A DNA stretch of 64,000 bases from Paramarasmius palmivorus (taxonomy: Eukaryota; Basidiomycota; Agaricomycetes; Agaricales; Marasmiaceae): assembly GCA_037176845.1 (NCBI GenBank), contig JAYKXP010000008.1, forward strand, positions 744,001-808,000, given 5' to 3'. Under the pieces are notes generated by a model, which saw only the letters and a program-made list of their open reading frames with translations, made no database searches and was not told the origin of the DNA. Shown in pieces: positions 33,115 through 45,551 of this stretch. Position 1 is the first letter of the stretch, and every line of letters begins with the position of its first letter. Position numbers and translations under genes: made by a program.

Positions 33115-35534
33115 ATGAGACTGGCAGTACCATTCTTTTCGTACGTCCTCGTTTTGTTTTTCGCCTTTGTTGGCGCAAACAACACGAAGAGCCCAAGTAC
33201 CAAATTCGTGAATACAAACGATGGACGTTTTCATGTTAATGGAAGGTAAAAGAATCTTCTTTGTTGTTGGCTCTCATCGATTGAATTTGTTGATTCTAGC
33301 GAATTAAAGTGGCTTGGCACGTCGGCGTACTGGTTGCCATCTCTCAACACAGGTATGCTTTCCATCTAATCGACCATTTCTTCCAGCTCATCGTCTCAAC
33401 AGAGCAGGATATTGTTAACACGCTCTCCAACATATCTGAAGCTGGGTTTAAGGTGGTCAGGGTATGGGCCTTTAACGGTACGTTCGCCGGTCTCATCCCA
33501 AGTTACGTCTATTGATCACCCTCCTATCAAAGACGTCGAAGAGATTCCCGAGAATGGCACTTGGTTCCAATTAGTACAAAACGGCACGATTACTATCAAT
33601 AACGGAACAAATGGATTACAGAAACTCGACATGGTGATCAAGCATGCAGAACGCTTCGGCCTCTATATCATGATGTCTCTTACGAACAACTGGAACCCTC
33701 GACCACTCTTCGATAATTTGACAAGTTCTATTGGTATGTTACTCGCTTTGACAAGTATCATTCACCACAACTTATCGATTTTCTCAGATGACCTCGGAGC
33801 TTCTGTCCAAGCAAGGTCTCTGTGGGAGAGAGATATGACACCGGGAACAAACAACTCGCTTCCTCGTAATTTCCTCAGCAATGATTATGGTGGGTTGTTT
33901 TGAATCTTCTTAAATCAAAGATCTAAACACTTTTGTTTGTCAGGTGGTATGGACGTTTACGTGCGCCAGTTTGGACTCAAGACCCATGATGAATTTTACA
34001 CCAATCAAACCCTGATTGAAGCTTTCAAAAACTACACTACACACGTTGTATCACGTTATGTCGAATCACCAGCCGTGTTTTCTTGGTTTGTCTCTGCATC
34101 ATCTACGTCATGCACCGAAGCTCACCACAGGAAATAGGGAGATTGCTAATGATCCCAGATGTAACTCGTCAATTGGAGCCTCGTCATCCTGCGAAAGTAG
34201 GACTGTCACTAAATGGCACTCTGATATTGCGCAGCACATCCAGACAGTCGACCCAAATCATTTGATTTCGTCCGGGTACGTCTACCTGTTTGGTTTCATC
34301 TTTACTTATCTCACTATGGCACAGAGATTCGGGCTTCTTTTGCTTGGATTGCCCCAAGCTCTTCCAGAGAACTACCCCACCTCCTCCAGAGACATCGCCT
34401 GAACCTGGCGCACTTCGCAAGCGTCTTCCGCCTCCTTTGACGAAGGAGCGACTTCTGCGAGAGCGTCGTGAACAGTGGAAGAAGACACGGGCAGCTTTGG
34501 CCGCTAGAAACGAGCAGTCAGGGGAAGCACCTAAAGACGGTGTTCGTGTTCGGGGTAGATGGGTTTCAACTCGTGAGTTACACAGCAATTGACATTGCTC
34601 GTAGCTGATGGCCTTTCAATGATTAGCAACAAGACGTCAGGCCGATAACGGTGTTGGCTCCGCTTTCGATGGGGCGCACGGCGTCGACAGCGAAGATATT
34701 TTGAGCATTCCCCAGATTGGATTTGGTTCATTCCAACTTTTCCCCGACCAGAACGAGTATGGAACTTTTGACCCGAGTCTCCCTGCTTTCAACAACACCG
34801 TGAACATCGGAAACGACTGGATTAAACGCCATGCTCAGGCTGCCGAAATGTAAGTCGAAAACTGATGTCGTGTCGACTCCGCTGACCCTGCAAAACATAG
34901 CCTGCAAAAGCCGGTTGCACTGACAGGCTTTGGTCTTGTAACTCAGGCGAACGCTCCTTTCTTCGTGCCGTTCAACTCGTCGGTCGCGCCTTTCGCTAAT
35001 CAGAGTATGTGCACCTCTACTAGCGTAACAGCACCATTTTTACCCATACTTATCTATAGATAACGCAACCGTGAACCCTGTTGGTGTGACGAATGCGCAG
35101 CAGAATGATGCATATTCTCAGTGGCTCGACAGTGGGTGTCAATTACGGCTACATGCATAATGTCCTTCAACTTACAATCGCGCCATTACAGCTGGTATCT
35201 CGAATGGTCTTGACGGTATACTCCACTACCAGGTGTGTTGCTCTGACAACGAGCGTAAGTAAAGCGTTATACTGACCCTTACTGTAGTGGGGTCAACAAA
35301 ACCTTACGACTTCTCCGGGAACGACCATTTCTCCTAACATCAATGGCACCACTCAAAGTCCCAACACCAATACGGCTGGTCAGTCACCCAACGATGGATA
35401 CAGTATTAACGGAGTTGGGTAAGTGTACGCCTACTTGTGAAGACGACGAAATACTCACGTATTGTTGCAGCCAAGAAGAGATTCAGGCCACATTGTCATC
35501 AGCTGCGAACGAAATAGGGACTCGAGGAGGATGA
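33115..35534 (+). CDS. Secreted GH5_7 (beta-mannanase)-like protein lacking the usual catalytic residues
   Basis: ATG 33115 gives a signal peptide MRLAVPFFSYVLVLFFAFVG. The fold blocks of GH5_7 mannanases follow: GRFHVNGSELKWLGTSAYWL, GFKVVRVWAFN, FGLYIMMSLTNNW, HVVSRYVESPAVFSWEIAN, DPNHLISSGDSGFF, IPQIGFGSFQLFPDQ and LQKPVALTGFGLVTQ. About thirteen GT-AG introns join in frame from start to TGA 35532-35534 with no break, about 600 residues. A donor at 35420 (GGGTAAGT) extends the C-terminus to EEIQATLSSAANEIG. In active mannanases the acid/base sits in N-E-P and the nucleophile in E-E-[FY]-G. Here they read N-D-P (34148-34156) and T-G-F-G (34923-34934), and the H of HLYPD is Q. A basic Pro-rich insert of about 85 residues (34345-34640) separates two core strands. 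Hydrolase activity is doubtful. A wall polysaccharide-binding role is inference. Confidence 0.85.
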
Positions 35535-35835
35535 ACAAAGATGAGGTGAAATGTGTTTTGAGGTTTGACGTCGGACAATACTTTTATTTAGTTGGCACGG
35601 ACCATATTATAACTACACTAAATCTCAAAAAACTACCTTGGTATCGATACACTAGTGCGACATAATGGCCGAATGTTTAGAATTTCGCTTTCAGACCTGT
35701 GAAGTGGTTTGAAGTCGCGTTAGCGCTCAAGCGCTTGTTCATTACGGCACCGAAGTCAGCGCGTCATTTCTTACTCGACCCTTACGCGGAACCCTCATCT
35801 TCACCCCAACTCTCTTCACATTTTCTTGTATTTTC
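35535..35835 (+). promoter_or_regulatory. Spacer and RAD3 upstream region
   Basis: 301 bp between the GH5-like stop and the RAD3 start, both on the + strand. AT-rich in its first half. No gene or recognisable element seen. Confidence 0.35.
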
Positions 35836-38800
35836 ATGAAGTTCACGATCGATAATCTTCCGGTATATTCTCTCGACGTATTCTATGTTGCTTGCTAACT
35901 CTCGACCTAGGTGGTTTTCCCTTATGACCGAATCTATCCAGGTACTATTCCTTTCAATCTGAGCGAGAAAAGCCAAATGAACACGTTCCTCCTGAAGAGC
36001 AATATGCGTATATGTGTGATTTAAAGAGAACTCTCGATGCGACTGTACGTCTCTCGAACCATTTGCCTGAAAACTTGGCTGACGTCGAGGAATAGGGCCA
36101 TTGTGTACTGGAAATGCCGTCGGGAACTGGGAAGACAGGTATCCCTTCTATCCCTCATTGTTTCATACCAACAGGTGACTCGTGCGCACTCGCTCTTTTG
36201 GATAAAAATTCAACTTTGGTTCTAGTTCTACCCTACTCGGCGGAAACTCATATACTGTTCGCGAACTGTACCGGAGATCGAGAAGGCTTTGGCGGAGTTG
36301 AAGAGACTAATGGCGTATAGGATCTCATGTGCCGAGACGGAGGAAGAGAAGGAGAAGGAGAGGAATTTCACGGGCCTGGGCTTGACGAGTAGGAAGAACT
36401 TGTGTATTCACCCTGAGGTGCGTGCTCGTGGATTGAACATTTATATCACGGTGCTAACGATGTGTTCTTTCAGGTGTCAAAAGAGAAGAAGGGGAAAGTA
36501 GTGGACGCCCGATGTCGTGATCTCACAAATTCTGCAGTATGCGAGAAAAGGTCGAGCAGAACCTGGTTCGGTAGAACTCTGTGATTGGCATGAGGTGCAT
36601 TTCAAGGGACACCAATTCGGTCTCACCCCATATTAACCAACGCAGAACCTAGGCAAACTTGAAGCTGGGAATCTAGTACCTCCTGGAATATGGACTCTAG
36701 CAGACCTGTTGCAACATGGGAGGGACAAAGTAACGTGTCCATATTTCACTGTGCGGAGAATGGTAAGTCATTAAGGTAGCTGCAGATCCATGCAAGTCTC
36801 ATGCCGAACAGCTGCCATTCGTGGATGTGATCATCTATTCCTTTCACTATCTCTTGGATCCTAAAGTGGCGGAGCAAGTTCAAAAGAAATGTCAAAAGAC
36901 GCCATCGTCGTGTTCGACGAAGCTCACAACATCGGTGGGACCCCTAAAATTGAATATTTCACTCGATCTTCTGACATTGGACTTAGATAATGTCTGCATA
37001 GAGTCATTGAGCATTGATTTGACTAGACCCATGTTGGATTCGGCTGCCCGTAGCGTTGGAAAACTTAGTGACAAGATTGAAGAGTGAGTTCTCTCCCGTC
37101 ACTCTTACGTTCCAGCTAACAGCTAAGCAGAGTGAAAACGAAAGACGCAGCAAAGCTTCAGGATGAATACGCCAAACTAGTAGAAGGCCTACAAGAAGAT
37201 ACTAGTTCAGCAGAAGACATAGGACAATTTCATGACCGCCCCGGGTATGTGGACCTGATTATAACTACGAGTTTAACTGAACCCTGTTGCAGTGCTTCCG
37301 GAAGATCTTCTCGACGAAGCTATACCTGGCAACATCAGAAAAGCAGAACATTTTGTGGCATTCTTGAAACGTTTCGTTGAATACTTGAAAGTGCGTCCAG
37401 ACCAAACCAAAGCACACAAATTGCGCCATTTGAAAACTGTCCCTTATAGACGCGAATGCGCGTGCTTCATGTAGTAGCGGAGACACCGCTATCATTTCTG
37501 CAACATCTCAAGGACATCACATATATCGAACGCCGTCCTCTTCGGTACGAAAATATCCCTCTATAACCCCTCTTCGGCTACTGATAACTGGTCATGGGGT
37601 AGATTCTGTGCCGAACGTCTACAGTCGTTAATCCGGACTCTGGAACTCAACCGTCTTGACGAGTATTCGGCATTGCAGAAAGTTGCTAGCTTTGCTACGC
37701 TAGTTTCAACTTACGAGAAAGGTCAAGCACAGAGTCACTCTTCTTATGGCTAAGGTTGACTGAGATTGGATTACAAGGCTTCTTACTGATTTTAGAGCCC
37801 TTTGAGACGGACAACGCCACTGTGCCCAATCCTATTTTTCACTTCACGTCCGTCCATTAATTTCTACGTCTAAAGCCAACTCATTTATTGATCTCGATAG
37901 TTGTCCTCGATCCTTCTATTGCGATTAAACCGGTGTTTGAGAGATTTTCGAGTGTTGTCATCACATCGGGAACAATTTCTCCGCTAGACATGTATCCAAA
38001 AATGTTACAATTCTCGCCAGTAGTTCAAGAAACATATCCCCATGACTTTGACAAGGAACTCGTTCCTGCCACTGGTAAGCCTCTTTTTAGACATCACGCC
38101 GCAAAGTGCTCAATCTTTTATAGGTTATCACTCGTGGAAGTGATCAAGTCGCCATTAGCTCGCGGTTCGAAGTTAGGAACGATCCAGCAGTGGTCCGAAA
38201 CTTCGGTAGTATCCTTGTCGAATATAGCAAAATCGTGCCCGACGGTATAGTAGCGTTCTTTCCGAGTTACTTGTACATGGAATCCATTGTCGCGGCATGG
38301 AATGATATGGTGAGCCGTCGAAGGTGCCACACCGGTTACCATACTGACGATGTATTTAGGGCATATTGAACGAAGTCTGGAAGCATAAACTCATATTTGT
38401 CGAGACTCCTGATGCCAATGAAACCAGTATAGCCCTGGAAAACTATCGAAGAGTACGTCACTCACTATTTTCAATAACCGCGTCTTGATAAAGGTCATCA
38501 TAGGCTTGCGATAATGGCCGAGGCGCTGTTCTGCTGTCAGTGGCCAGAGGAAAAGTTTCGGAAGGGATTGATTTTGATCATAACTACGGCCGAGCGGTCA
38601 TCATGTTTGGGTACGACTGGCCGTTAAGACCCAACGTTTTAACTAATTATACACAGCGTCCCATATCAGTATACAGAGAGCCGGATCCTCAAAGCCCGTC
38701 TCGAATATCTGCGAGATGCATACAGGATACGCGAATCAGAGTTCCTTGGGTTTGATGCCATGCGAAATGCGGCGCAATGTGTTGGACGTGTACTGCGAGG

Positions 38801-39208
38801 GAAAACTGACTGGGGTCTCATGGTATTCGCCGATAAGGTAAAGTCCCTTCTGCCTCCTGAACGCTCCATTCTTAAAAGAAGCCCAGCGCTTTGCACGGGC
38901 GGACAAGCGGGCGAAGCTTCCCCGGTGGATAAACCAATATATCACAGAGACTGCATCAAATCTATCTACGGATATGGCCCTGACGTTGTCCAAGCTCTTT
39001 CATGCGTACGATATCCCAGAACCCTAATGAAAATCAGACGGGGGTATCGTTGTGGACTCTAGAGGATGTGCTGAAGGCGCAGGCTAAACAACGGGCTCTG
39101 GCTGAAATGGACATCGACCAGGAGAAGGCCCATCACGATGAAGACGACGAGTATGGCGACGGTGGAATCACCGACCAAATGATAGCAGAACTCGAGATGG
39201 AGGAGTGA
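35836..39208 (+). CDS. RAD3: RAD3/XPD DNA helicase of TFIIH (frame-broken)
   Basis: 5'-3' helicase of TFIIH, needed for nucleotide-excision repair and structural for transcription initiation. Essential in yeast. ATG 35836 opens [20 protein letters not shown] and then [20 protein letters not shown], spliced across three short introns. Walker A is MPSGTGKT (36112-36135) and the DEAH box reads VVFDEAHN (about 36908-36931). Then [80 protein letters not shown] and [20 protein letters not shown] (helicase VI) follow. An acidic tail ends [11 protein letters not shown] 39206-39208. Frame breaks include about 36138 (extra G), 36545 (AAAA for AAA), 36885 (one T missing), 37225 and several after 37740. 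Such damage in an essential gene points to assembly indels. Confidence 0.9.
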
Positions 39209-39299
39209 TACATTACACATTTATGGTATACGATTGTATTAATTAGTAGGTCCGGCGCGTTCCAAGGGTCTAACAGGTACAACAGTGGTGGGAGTCTCA

Positions 39300-39583
39300 T
39301 CATCTCGGACACTGAGCACATATTCCGGGAACCTTTAAATGGGTTGTCTCAGCGATCTTGATCGACGTTCTGAAGGGAAGGCACTCACCTCGTTTGTGAC
39401 GATTCGTTGAGGTTGTCCCCAGTACCGACGACAGTTACAGGGATTTTGAGGTGAGCTGCAGGTAGGTGGGTGGGACGAACTGAGAAAACAGCGCCGGGAG
39501 TGGCAGTCGATGTTGGTTTCCCCGGTAAAGGTGAGGTGGCCACAGCCAGTTGAGCGAATGAATCTAAGTTGTCGATGACACAT
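39300..39583 (-). CDS. Small cysteine-rich protein, fungal hypothetical family
   Basis: ATG 39581-39583 opens MCHRQLRFIRSTGCGHLTF and continues with Cys-rich blocks CHSRRC, HPPTCSSPQNPCNCRRYW and, after a GTGAGT intron ending near 39336, EVPGICAQCPR and TGA 39300-39302. The product has about 76 residues and nine cysteines in CxxxC and CxC arrangements, with HPP between them. Similar short proteins with MC-x-W/R starts, GCGH and a final CPxC are common unannotated genes in mushroom genomes. There is no signal peptide, so it is probably intracellular and may bind zinc. Function unknown. It overlaps nothing and sits just past the RAD3 stop in convergent orientation. Confidence 0.6.
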
Positions 39584-41011
39584 CTGACAGAACCAGTTCT
39601 AGGTCAAGACTACTTGAACCAATGAAATTAGTGGGGGCTTCTGACTTGGAAATGGGATGTCGGCGGAGGTAGGAGTAGAACACTCTGATCACAATTACTT
39701 TCCCTAATGGTACAACCAACGGTGAAAAAGACTAGTGAGTGTTCCCGCCGGCATCAAGTGAAGGCACAACTCACCGGTTTCAGGCTCCCAAGGCTGGATG
39801 TCAAGAAATGCCTTTTCGTTTGGCAAAGAGGGACTTTTATGGGTCCCTTTTTAACTGCGAAAAAGAATGCGGACCGATTCCGTGGCTCTCAAAGTTGGCC
39901 GTAAATACTTCATAGTATCATACTGCAGAAAAGAGTTTGGAAATTCGGTGACGATAAAGGGCAGTTTATGGCATGAACGATAGAATCTTCGAACTTCGGG
40001 GGGGTCATGAAACAATTTGTTTCCGTGAGAACTTTAATCAAATGTCACTGTGTACTCCTCTCAAGGTTTTTTTCTTCATTGGAAAAAATCACTACAGCAC
40101 AACACCTTGGCACCCTCGGGGTGGTTTGAACCTGAGATGATAGGTGGCCGCCTCGGTAACCACTAGTAAATGTTCTTTCTTGTCAATTGACAGCAAGGAG
40201 GCGACCGTCTTGACCGTCTGATCCACGGATGTTCACTAGTGATACGCGCCGCCGAGGCACCTGGTGAGCTATACTAGACCTTAACAGGACAAATCATTCT
40301 TCTGTGAAAACTTCCATCAGGCATTGCATGCTCGCATCATCCATGGGGACCAGACAGGAGAGTTCAAGGAACGCACAGATTGCGATAAATCTGGTATGTA
40401 AAACTGACGGTGCAGGTTTTAGCTTTTGATCTCATTTAGGGTAGCATTTTCGTTTATGGCTTATGCCGTGGCAAGAACTACCAGTTCTACTTGTGCCGAC
40501 ATCCTTGATCGCTCCCGCGAAATGATGCATACCCTCGTGGGTTGATGAATCTTCTACTAACCATTGCAACGTTGTTCTGTCGAGTTACTGTTGATTGATA
40601 TCGGTTACTCTCGGCCCTTGAGCTGTATCCAGCCACTTGCACCAGCTTGCACCCACACATTGCGTGGAGCATTCAAATATCTGCAAGATCTGTACCGCAA
40701 ATTAAATGGATTGTAAATCAATACGAACAACACGAATAGTAGCCAGAAGAAAGCAACAATGTATCAATGCACAAAATCCATGCTAGCGACTGTTACTGCT
40801 GCAGGCGCGCAACAATACCACATGAAATTTCCTTCAAATTCTTGGCTGTTATCGGTCTCACAGCGCGTTTGCATGTCGCTGATGAGAGTTTCAGGTCTCA
40901 CCAACAGGTTCTATACGTTAGCCTTCAGGGTTACGACCTCAAGGCATGTGAGTCAATACATGAAACCATGCGACATTGTTAAAAGATGAGCTCACCGACT
41001 GAATTGTCGGT
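39584..41011. other. 1.4 kb gene-poor gap
   Basis: No protein-like frame of convincing composition on either strand. It holds the possible tRNA-derived repeat at 40095-40175 and, nearby, an imperfect inverted match that starts with ACTAGTG on both strands (about 40140-40166 and 40231-40262). The rest shows nothing I can name. Confidence 0.4.
40095..40175 (-). repeat. Possible tRNA-derived SINE (A box and B box)
   Basis: On the - strand TAGTGGTTACCG (40154-40165) resembles a tRNA A box and GGTTCAAACC (40123-40132) a B box, with start points 33 nt apart, a spacing usual for RNA polymerase III internal promoters. The stretch does not fold into a cloverleaf I can accept, so a degenerate SINE is likelier than a tRNA gene. 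Only one copy is seen in the window. Confidence 0.25.
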
Positions 41012-44000
41012 CTAGGAATCAGATGAACTTGACAGCTCGGCCTCTAGAACTTCTGTAATGTTTCGTATTGGTTCCCCCTTCACGACTTTGGCGACCTCGT
41101 CTTTATCTAAAGTTTCATGTTCTACAAGCGCACGGGCGAGCTGAGAAAGGTTAGACATCAATACCATGCATACTACAATGTCCACTCACCCGATGGAGCT
41201 CCTCAATCCGTGATTTTAATAGAAGGGTGGCCCTATTCTCACTCTCCTTGATGATCCTAGGATACGAGTATAAACAAGCGAAAAAAGTCATAAAACCTTG
41301 GCGGCGCTTACTTGGTCACTTCATCCTCAATCTCATCTTTACGGCGAGGACTAAGATCTGCGCTATCGTCATAATATATCGGGCCAAGTTTCGAGAACCC
41401 CCATTGCTGTCCAGAGATGTTCAAACCAAACGTAAAGGAACGACAGGACGGTGGCTCGTACCTTGACCATCATCCGAGCTGTATGAGTTGCCTTTCTAAT
41501 ATCCGAACTTGCTCCACTGGTGAACCGCCTGAGGACCATATACTGAACAAGTGTTATCAGCCAGACTGGGCCATACATAATATATGTCGCTTACTCAATT
41601 CTTCGGCGACGCGGCCTCCCATGCTCACGTCGATGGAAGCTAGATATTCTTTTAAGCTGACGGAGAAGCGGTCGTTTTCAGGAAGGAATGAAGTCTGAAT
41701 AAAGATAAGTTAGGCAGGCAATTAAGCGGAATGCAATTAGAACTCACATATCCAAGCGCATGACCTCGAGGAACGCAAGTGACTTTGTGCAGCGGAACTG
41801 CTCCCTCAGTGTATAACGCGACAAGTGCGTGTCCGCCCTGTGTTTGAGCCAGGTTAAGCATGAACATGAGAAGAGACAGCGATTACATACCTCATGGTAA
41901 GCCGTTGCCAGTTTGGCTTTCTCATCGATTGCGGCACTCTTCCTCTCCGCACCCATAAGGATTCGATCCTGTCCCAGACATGTAAATAATCAAAACAATG
42001 CGAAATGAAAACACGCATTACTCTGGCCCACTCAAAGTGACTGAGGTTGACTTCTTTAGCATGTTCTTTTGCAGCTCTAACCGCAGCTTGGCTAAGATGG
42101 ATGAGTTTGACATACAGCAGGTACTGGGACTCGATTGATGTACTTACTTGACCATATTTTGCAGGTCGGCTCCAGAGAATCCTGAAGTACCCCGTGCTAG
42201 AACTTTCGAGTCGACATCTACGTATCCTCGTTAAAACAACGGAATTGTGCCAGAACAGGAGAAAGAACCTTTGCTTGTTGTAACATTCTTCATGTGGTGC
42301 TGCAGAATTTGCATACGGCCCCCTACAAAGATTATTGAGATATTCGTCATGGTGTCATCGCTTCTACTCACGGATGTCAGGGAGTGGGACTGCGATATGA
42401 CGATCAAATCGTCCAGGTCTTACCAAAGCTCTATCAGAACGGAGAAAACAGTCAGAAACGGTATTTCCTCGAATGATACATGTTCAACGCACGGATCCAA
42501 ACTCTCGGGAAAGTTGGTAGCAGCCATTACGATAACACCTTCGGTTTGCTGGAAACCATCCATCTCAACGAGGAGTTGGTTTAGCGTCTGCTTCATGTAC
42601 TGCTGGTCACGGCTACTGCGACGACCACCAACAGCATCCAGCTCGTCGATGAATATAATTGCAGGTTCCTTCTTCCGTGCTGCTGCAAATAGCTCTCGGA
42701 CTCTTTTCGCGCCTACACCAACAAACATCTCTTCGAAATCCGATCTGTCATCATATGAGTGGCGATTAAGATCCAATAAATGATTTTTACGTACCCCGAT
42801 GCAAAGAAGAATGGTACCCCAGCCTCCCCAGCTACTGCACGTGCAAGCATGGTTTTACCAGTTCCCGGGGGGCTGAGTATTATTTAGTGTTGTAAAGATA
42901 CGAAGCTAGAATTGAATAACACACCCTGTTAGAAGCACACCCTTTGGCAGTTTACCTCCAAGGGTGGCGAAGGCAGAAGGGTCCTTGAGGAAGGCAACAA
43001 TGTCCTGTAGTTCCTATTCGTAACTGATATCAGAGGTTTGACAAGGTAGGGAAAGAGTGTGCAAGCATACTTCTTTGACCTCATCAACACCATGAACATC
43101 GCTGAATTTCACTACTTTTCCCTCCGATGGTTCAAACTGGGTCTGACGCGGACCGTTCTTCATGAAACCCGTGTTTTCGAAGAAAACGGATAATATGATC
43201 AAGAAGACTAACACACGCAAGTGAGGAGTTAATAAAACTAGAATAGGTTGCGGCACCCACAGAACGAGGCGACGAGTGTCAATGCAATGAACCGAACCAG
43301 TCGAGGTATCCATGCTCCTTTGCCTAGAATAAGGAGCTTTCAGATCGGGTGGCGGTAGGCATATGAGCATACTAACGTTCGACTATTGTCACCTGAATAG
43401 GACCACCGTCGCTTGAAGTCGATGACGCGTTGAGGAAAGGGTTTGAGCTGGGATTTGGCCGAGAAGACGAAGCTGCCTGACCAGAGAGCACGGATTGGGC
43501 TATCTCTTGGCTGGACGTTAGGACAGGTTTTTGAGGGCTAGCTTTATCTGAGGAGCTGGTCGGTTGTTCTTCGGAAGTCTTCGACTCCACCACAGTGTCC
43601 GGGGTGGCCGGTTCTGTTGCAGTTTCTGTAGAAGCCTTTGATTGTTCTAGGGAGGCGAGAAGACTATCTCTGCGGCGCACGGCGGCACTGACGGAGGTTT
43701 GTTGACCGGTATTCACGAGACTGGCGAGATATATTTGGAAAGCTTGTGGCGACTCAAGGAGCGGAGAGTTTGGATCCTGAACGAAAGTAGTTACAGCAGG
43801 TCCGGAAAAAGTAGGGCCAAATGAAACGTACGAATTCACACATTCTCTCCCATCTGCTAATGATAAGCTCATATGAGCTCTTAAGCTTCGTGTCTTGTAA
43901 AGCTTCAAAGAGAGCTAGCTGTTTGGAAACGTCGTGTGGGTACACGTTTGCCTCCGCTTCCAAACGAGTAATTTGAGCTACGACTGTGGGTGACGGAACA

Positions 44001-44233
44001 GCCGGAGAACGAGAGAATATTGAGCCAAGTGAGATGTATCGAATCGTGCATGATGAAGGGGCAAAAACTTGGGGTCTACGATGCAACTGGGCTACATTTC
44101 GGAGAATGGTGGAAGTGGTGGGGGTTGAAGATATCGTCCGCCACTGTTGCGACGACGAGAGGTGTACAGGACGCGCTGAGCGCGCCGTCGAGCGCAGAGA
44201 ACTGCAAAGCTGGAACGAAAGGTTCTTCAGCAT
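41012..44233 (-). CDS. YME1: Mitochondrial i-AAA protease, YME1-like (FtsH/M41)
   Basis: ATP-dependent zinc metalloprotease of the mitochondrial inner membrane facing the intermembrane space. It degrades misfolded and short-lived membrane proteins. ATG 44231-44233 opens [20 protein letters not shown], a presequence. A helical N-domain ([20 protein letters not shown]) and a Ser-rich linker lead to one membrane helix. The AAA module has Walker A GPPGTGKT (split by an intron near 42890), Walker [14 protein letters not shown] and pore/substrate segment [15 protein letters not shown]. The protease site HEGGH is split by an intron between HE and GGH (41838-41893). It ends [18 protein letters not shown] and TAG 41012-41014, about 780 residues, usual for YME1 rather than m-AAA subunits, which have two helices. 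One frame break lies near 43320 before the helix. Confidence 0.93.
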
Positions 44234-44343
44234 CGAGGAAAGAGCATAGTCAAAGTCGGAGAGAATTGCGTACCGCTCCCGGTCGACTCAGCATAACAGA
44301 TTTTTTGGTTCCCACGGCTCGATGCCGACGACCAGCATCATCC
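44234..44343. promoter_or_regulatory. Short divergent promoter, YME1 / GCIP-like gene
   Basis: Only 110 bp separate two start codons in head-to-head orientation. No TATA box is evident. Confidence 0.4.
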
Positions 44344-45551
44344 ATGGCCGGACGCGCTCACTGTACGTTTTTATTCTTTTTTAATTTGATTTTCTGAACA
44401 AAATCGACCATTCTCAAGGTATAGCATTGCTCAAAGTCGTCTCAGAGACATGCAATGCAGCGCTTGAATCGATATTCAAGCCCTCGTCTTCCTCTGCAAA
44501 CGTTGATCTACCACCGTTCACCGTCATTCGCAAGGATTTCATCTCCCTTCTTTCGCTAATCTACGCTTCGACGACAAAAATTGCGTTGGTCCTGAACCCT
44601 GCTTCGCCCACCTATGCGGCGGCGGCGACACCGTTAAACGAACTATCAAAACATATATCTGCATTATCACACTGCACAAATCTAGTCGACCCCCATGAAT
44701 ATGGCGCTACATTGAATCGAGAGATCACCAACTTGGCTTCTGGTGTCATTGATGCCGTCAATGCGCTGGTCAAAACTTTTTCAGAGATCGAAGCATTGGG
44801 CGAACAAGGAGGTTCGGGAGACTATATGGTCAAGACCGGGAACGTACATAATCTGATAGAGATTGCGCGTTCTTCCAATGGACTTTCTAAGGACAATCTA
44901 GCCGCAGTTCGGAAGAAGTGGATGGAGGATACCGAAACATTGGAAGACGGCGCCAGAGAATTGAAAGAGTTAATTGAGAACACTGGTGACGAAGGCTTCG
45001 GTGATGAGGGTGATGGCTGGGATGAGCTAGGCTTGGGTAATACCGAACCTCTTTCTGCAGAGGAAATCGAACGGGCATCGAAGGCATGTCTATTTTGGCT
45101 GAGCAAGATATCACAGGGTCTGATCTTCCTCTTTTCAGATACATCTTGTCCTTCGCCTAGTTGCCCTTCTCCATAAAAAGATAGCTTCCGATCTACTTGT
45201 TCGCTCACCTGACGTTTCGACGCCTCCGCACTCCTCACTAGACGACCTCCCCGCCCTATCACAAGCTATCCTCAGCATTTCTGATGAGGTCATAGCGACG
45301 TTGCATCACCACAAGACCTGTCTACAGTACGACGCGAGTTGACAGCCTATGAGGAGGTCCTCTCCCAGCTGAAGAAATCCATTCATCAGTTCTTACCGGA
45401 GGACACGATAGAGAAACAAGTAGAGGGGTTGAAGTTATCTGACGAGAGTAAAGGGAAGAAGCCAAAAAGAAAATGGTTTGATGGGTGCTTCGAGCAGATA
45501 CTCAAAGGACTTGACAATGCCAAAACAGTTCTTTCCGACTCGGAATCATAA
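44344..45551 (+). CDS. Cyclin-D1-binding protein 1 (GCIP)-like protein
   Basis: GCIP/CCNDBP1 family proteins are all-helical cytosolic or nuclear proteins that in animals bind cyclin D and HLH factors. The fungal role is undefined. First exon 44344-44362 (MAGRAH), then an intron to 44418, then CIALLKVVSETCNAALESIF, FISLLSLIYASTTKIALVL, EYGATLNREITNLASGVIDA and the conserved acidic motif GDEGDGWDELGLG (45010-45045). A second intron, 45084-45138, uses a GC donor. It joins ERASK to IHLVLRLVALLHKKIASDLL. After a frame break near 45308 the tail reads VRRELTAYEEVLSQLKKSIH and ends KTVLSDSES, TAA 45549-45551. About 360 residues, as in the family. Confidence rests on the WDELG motif and the helix pattern. 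Confidence 0.72.

Noticed and set aside
33115..35534. A frame break near 34135 in the GH5-like gene
   Set aside because: Using the acceptor at GGAAATAG rather than CCACAG restores WEIANDPRC, so no indel is needed.
40095..40175. A functional tRNA gene
   Set aside because: A and B boxes are only approximate and I could not fold acceptor and anticodon stems.
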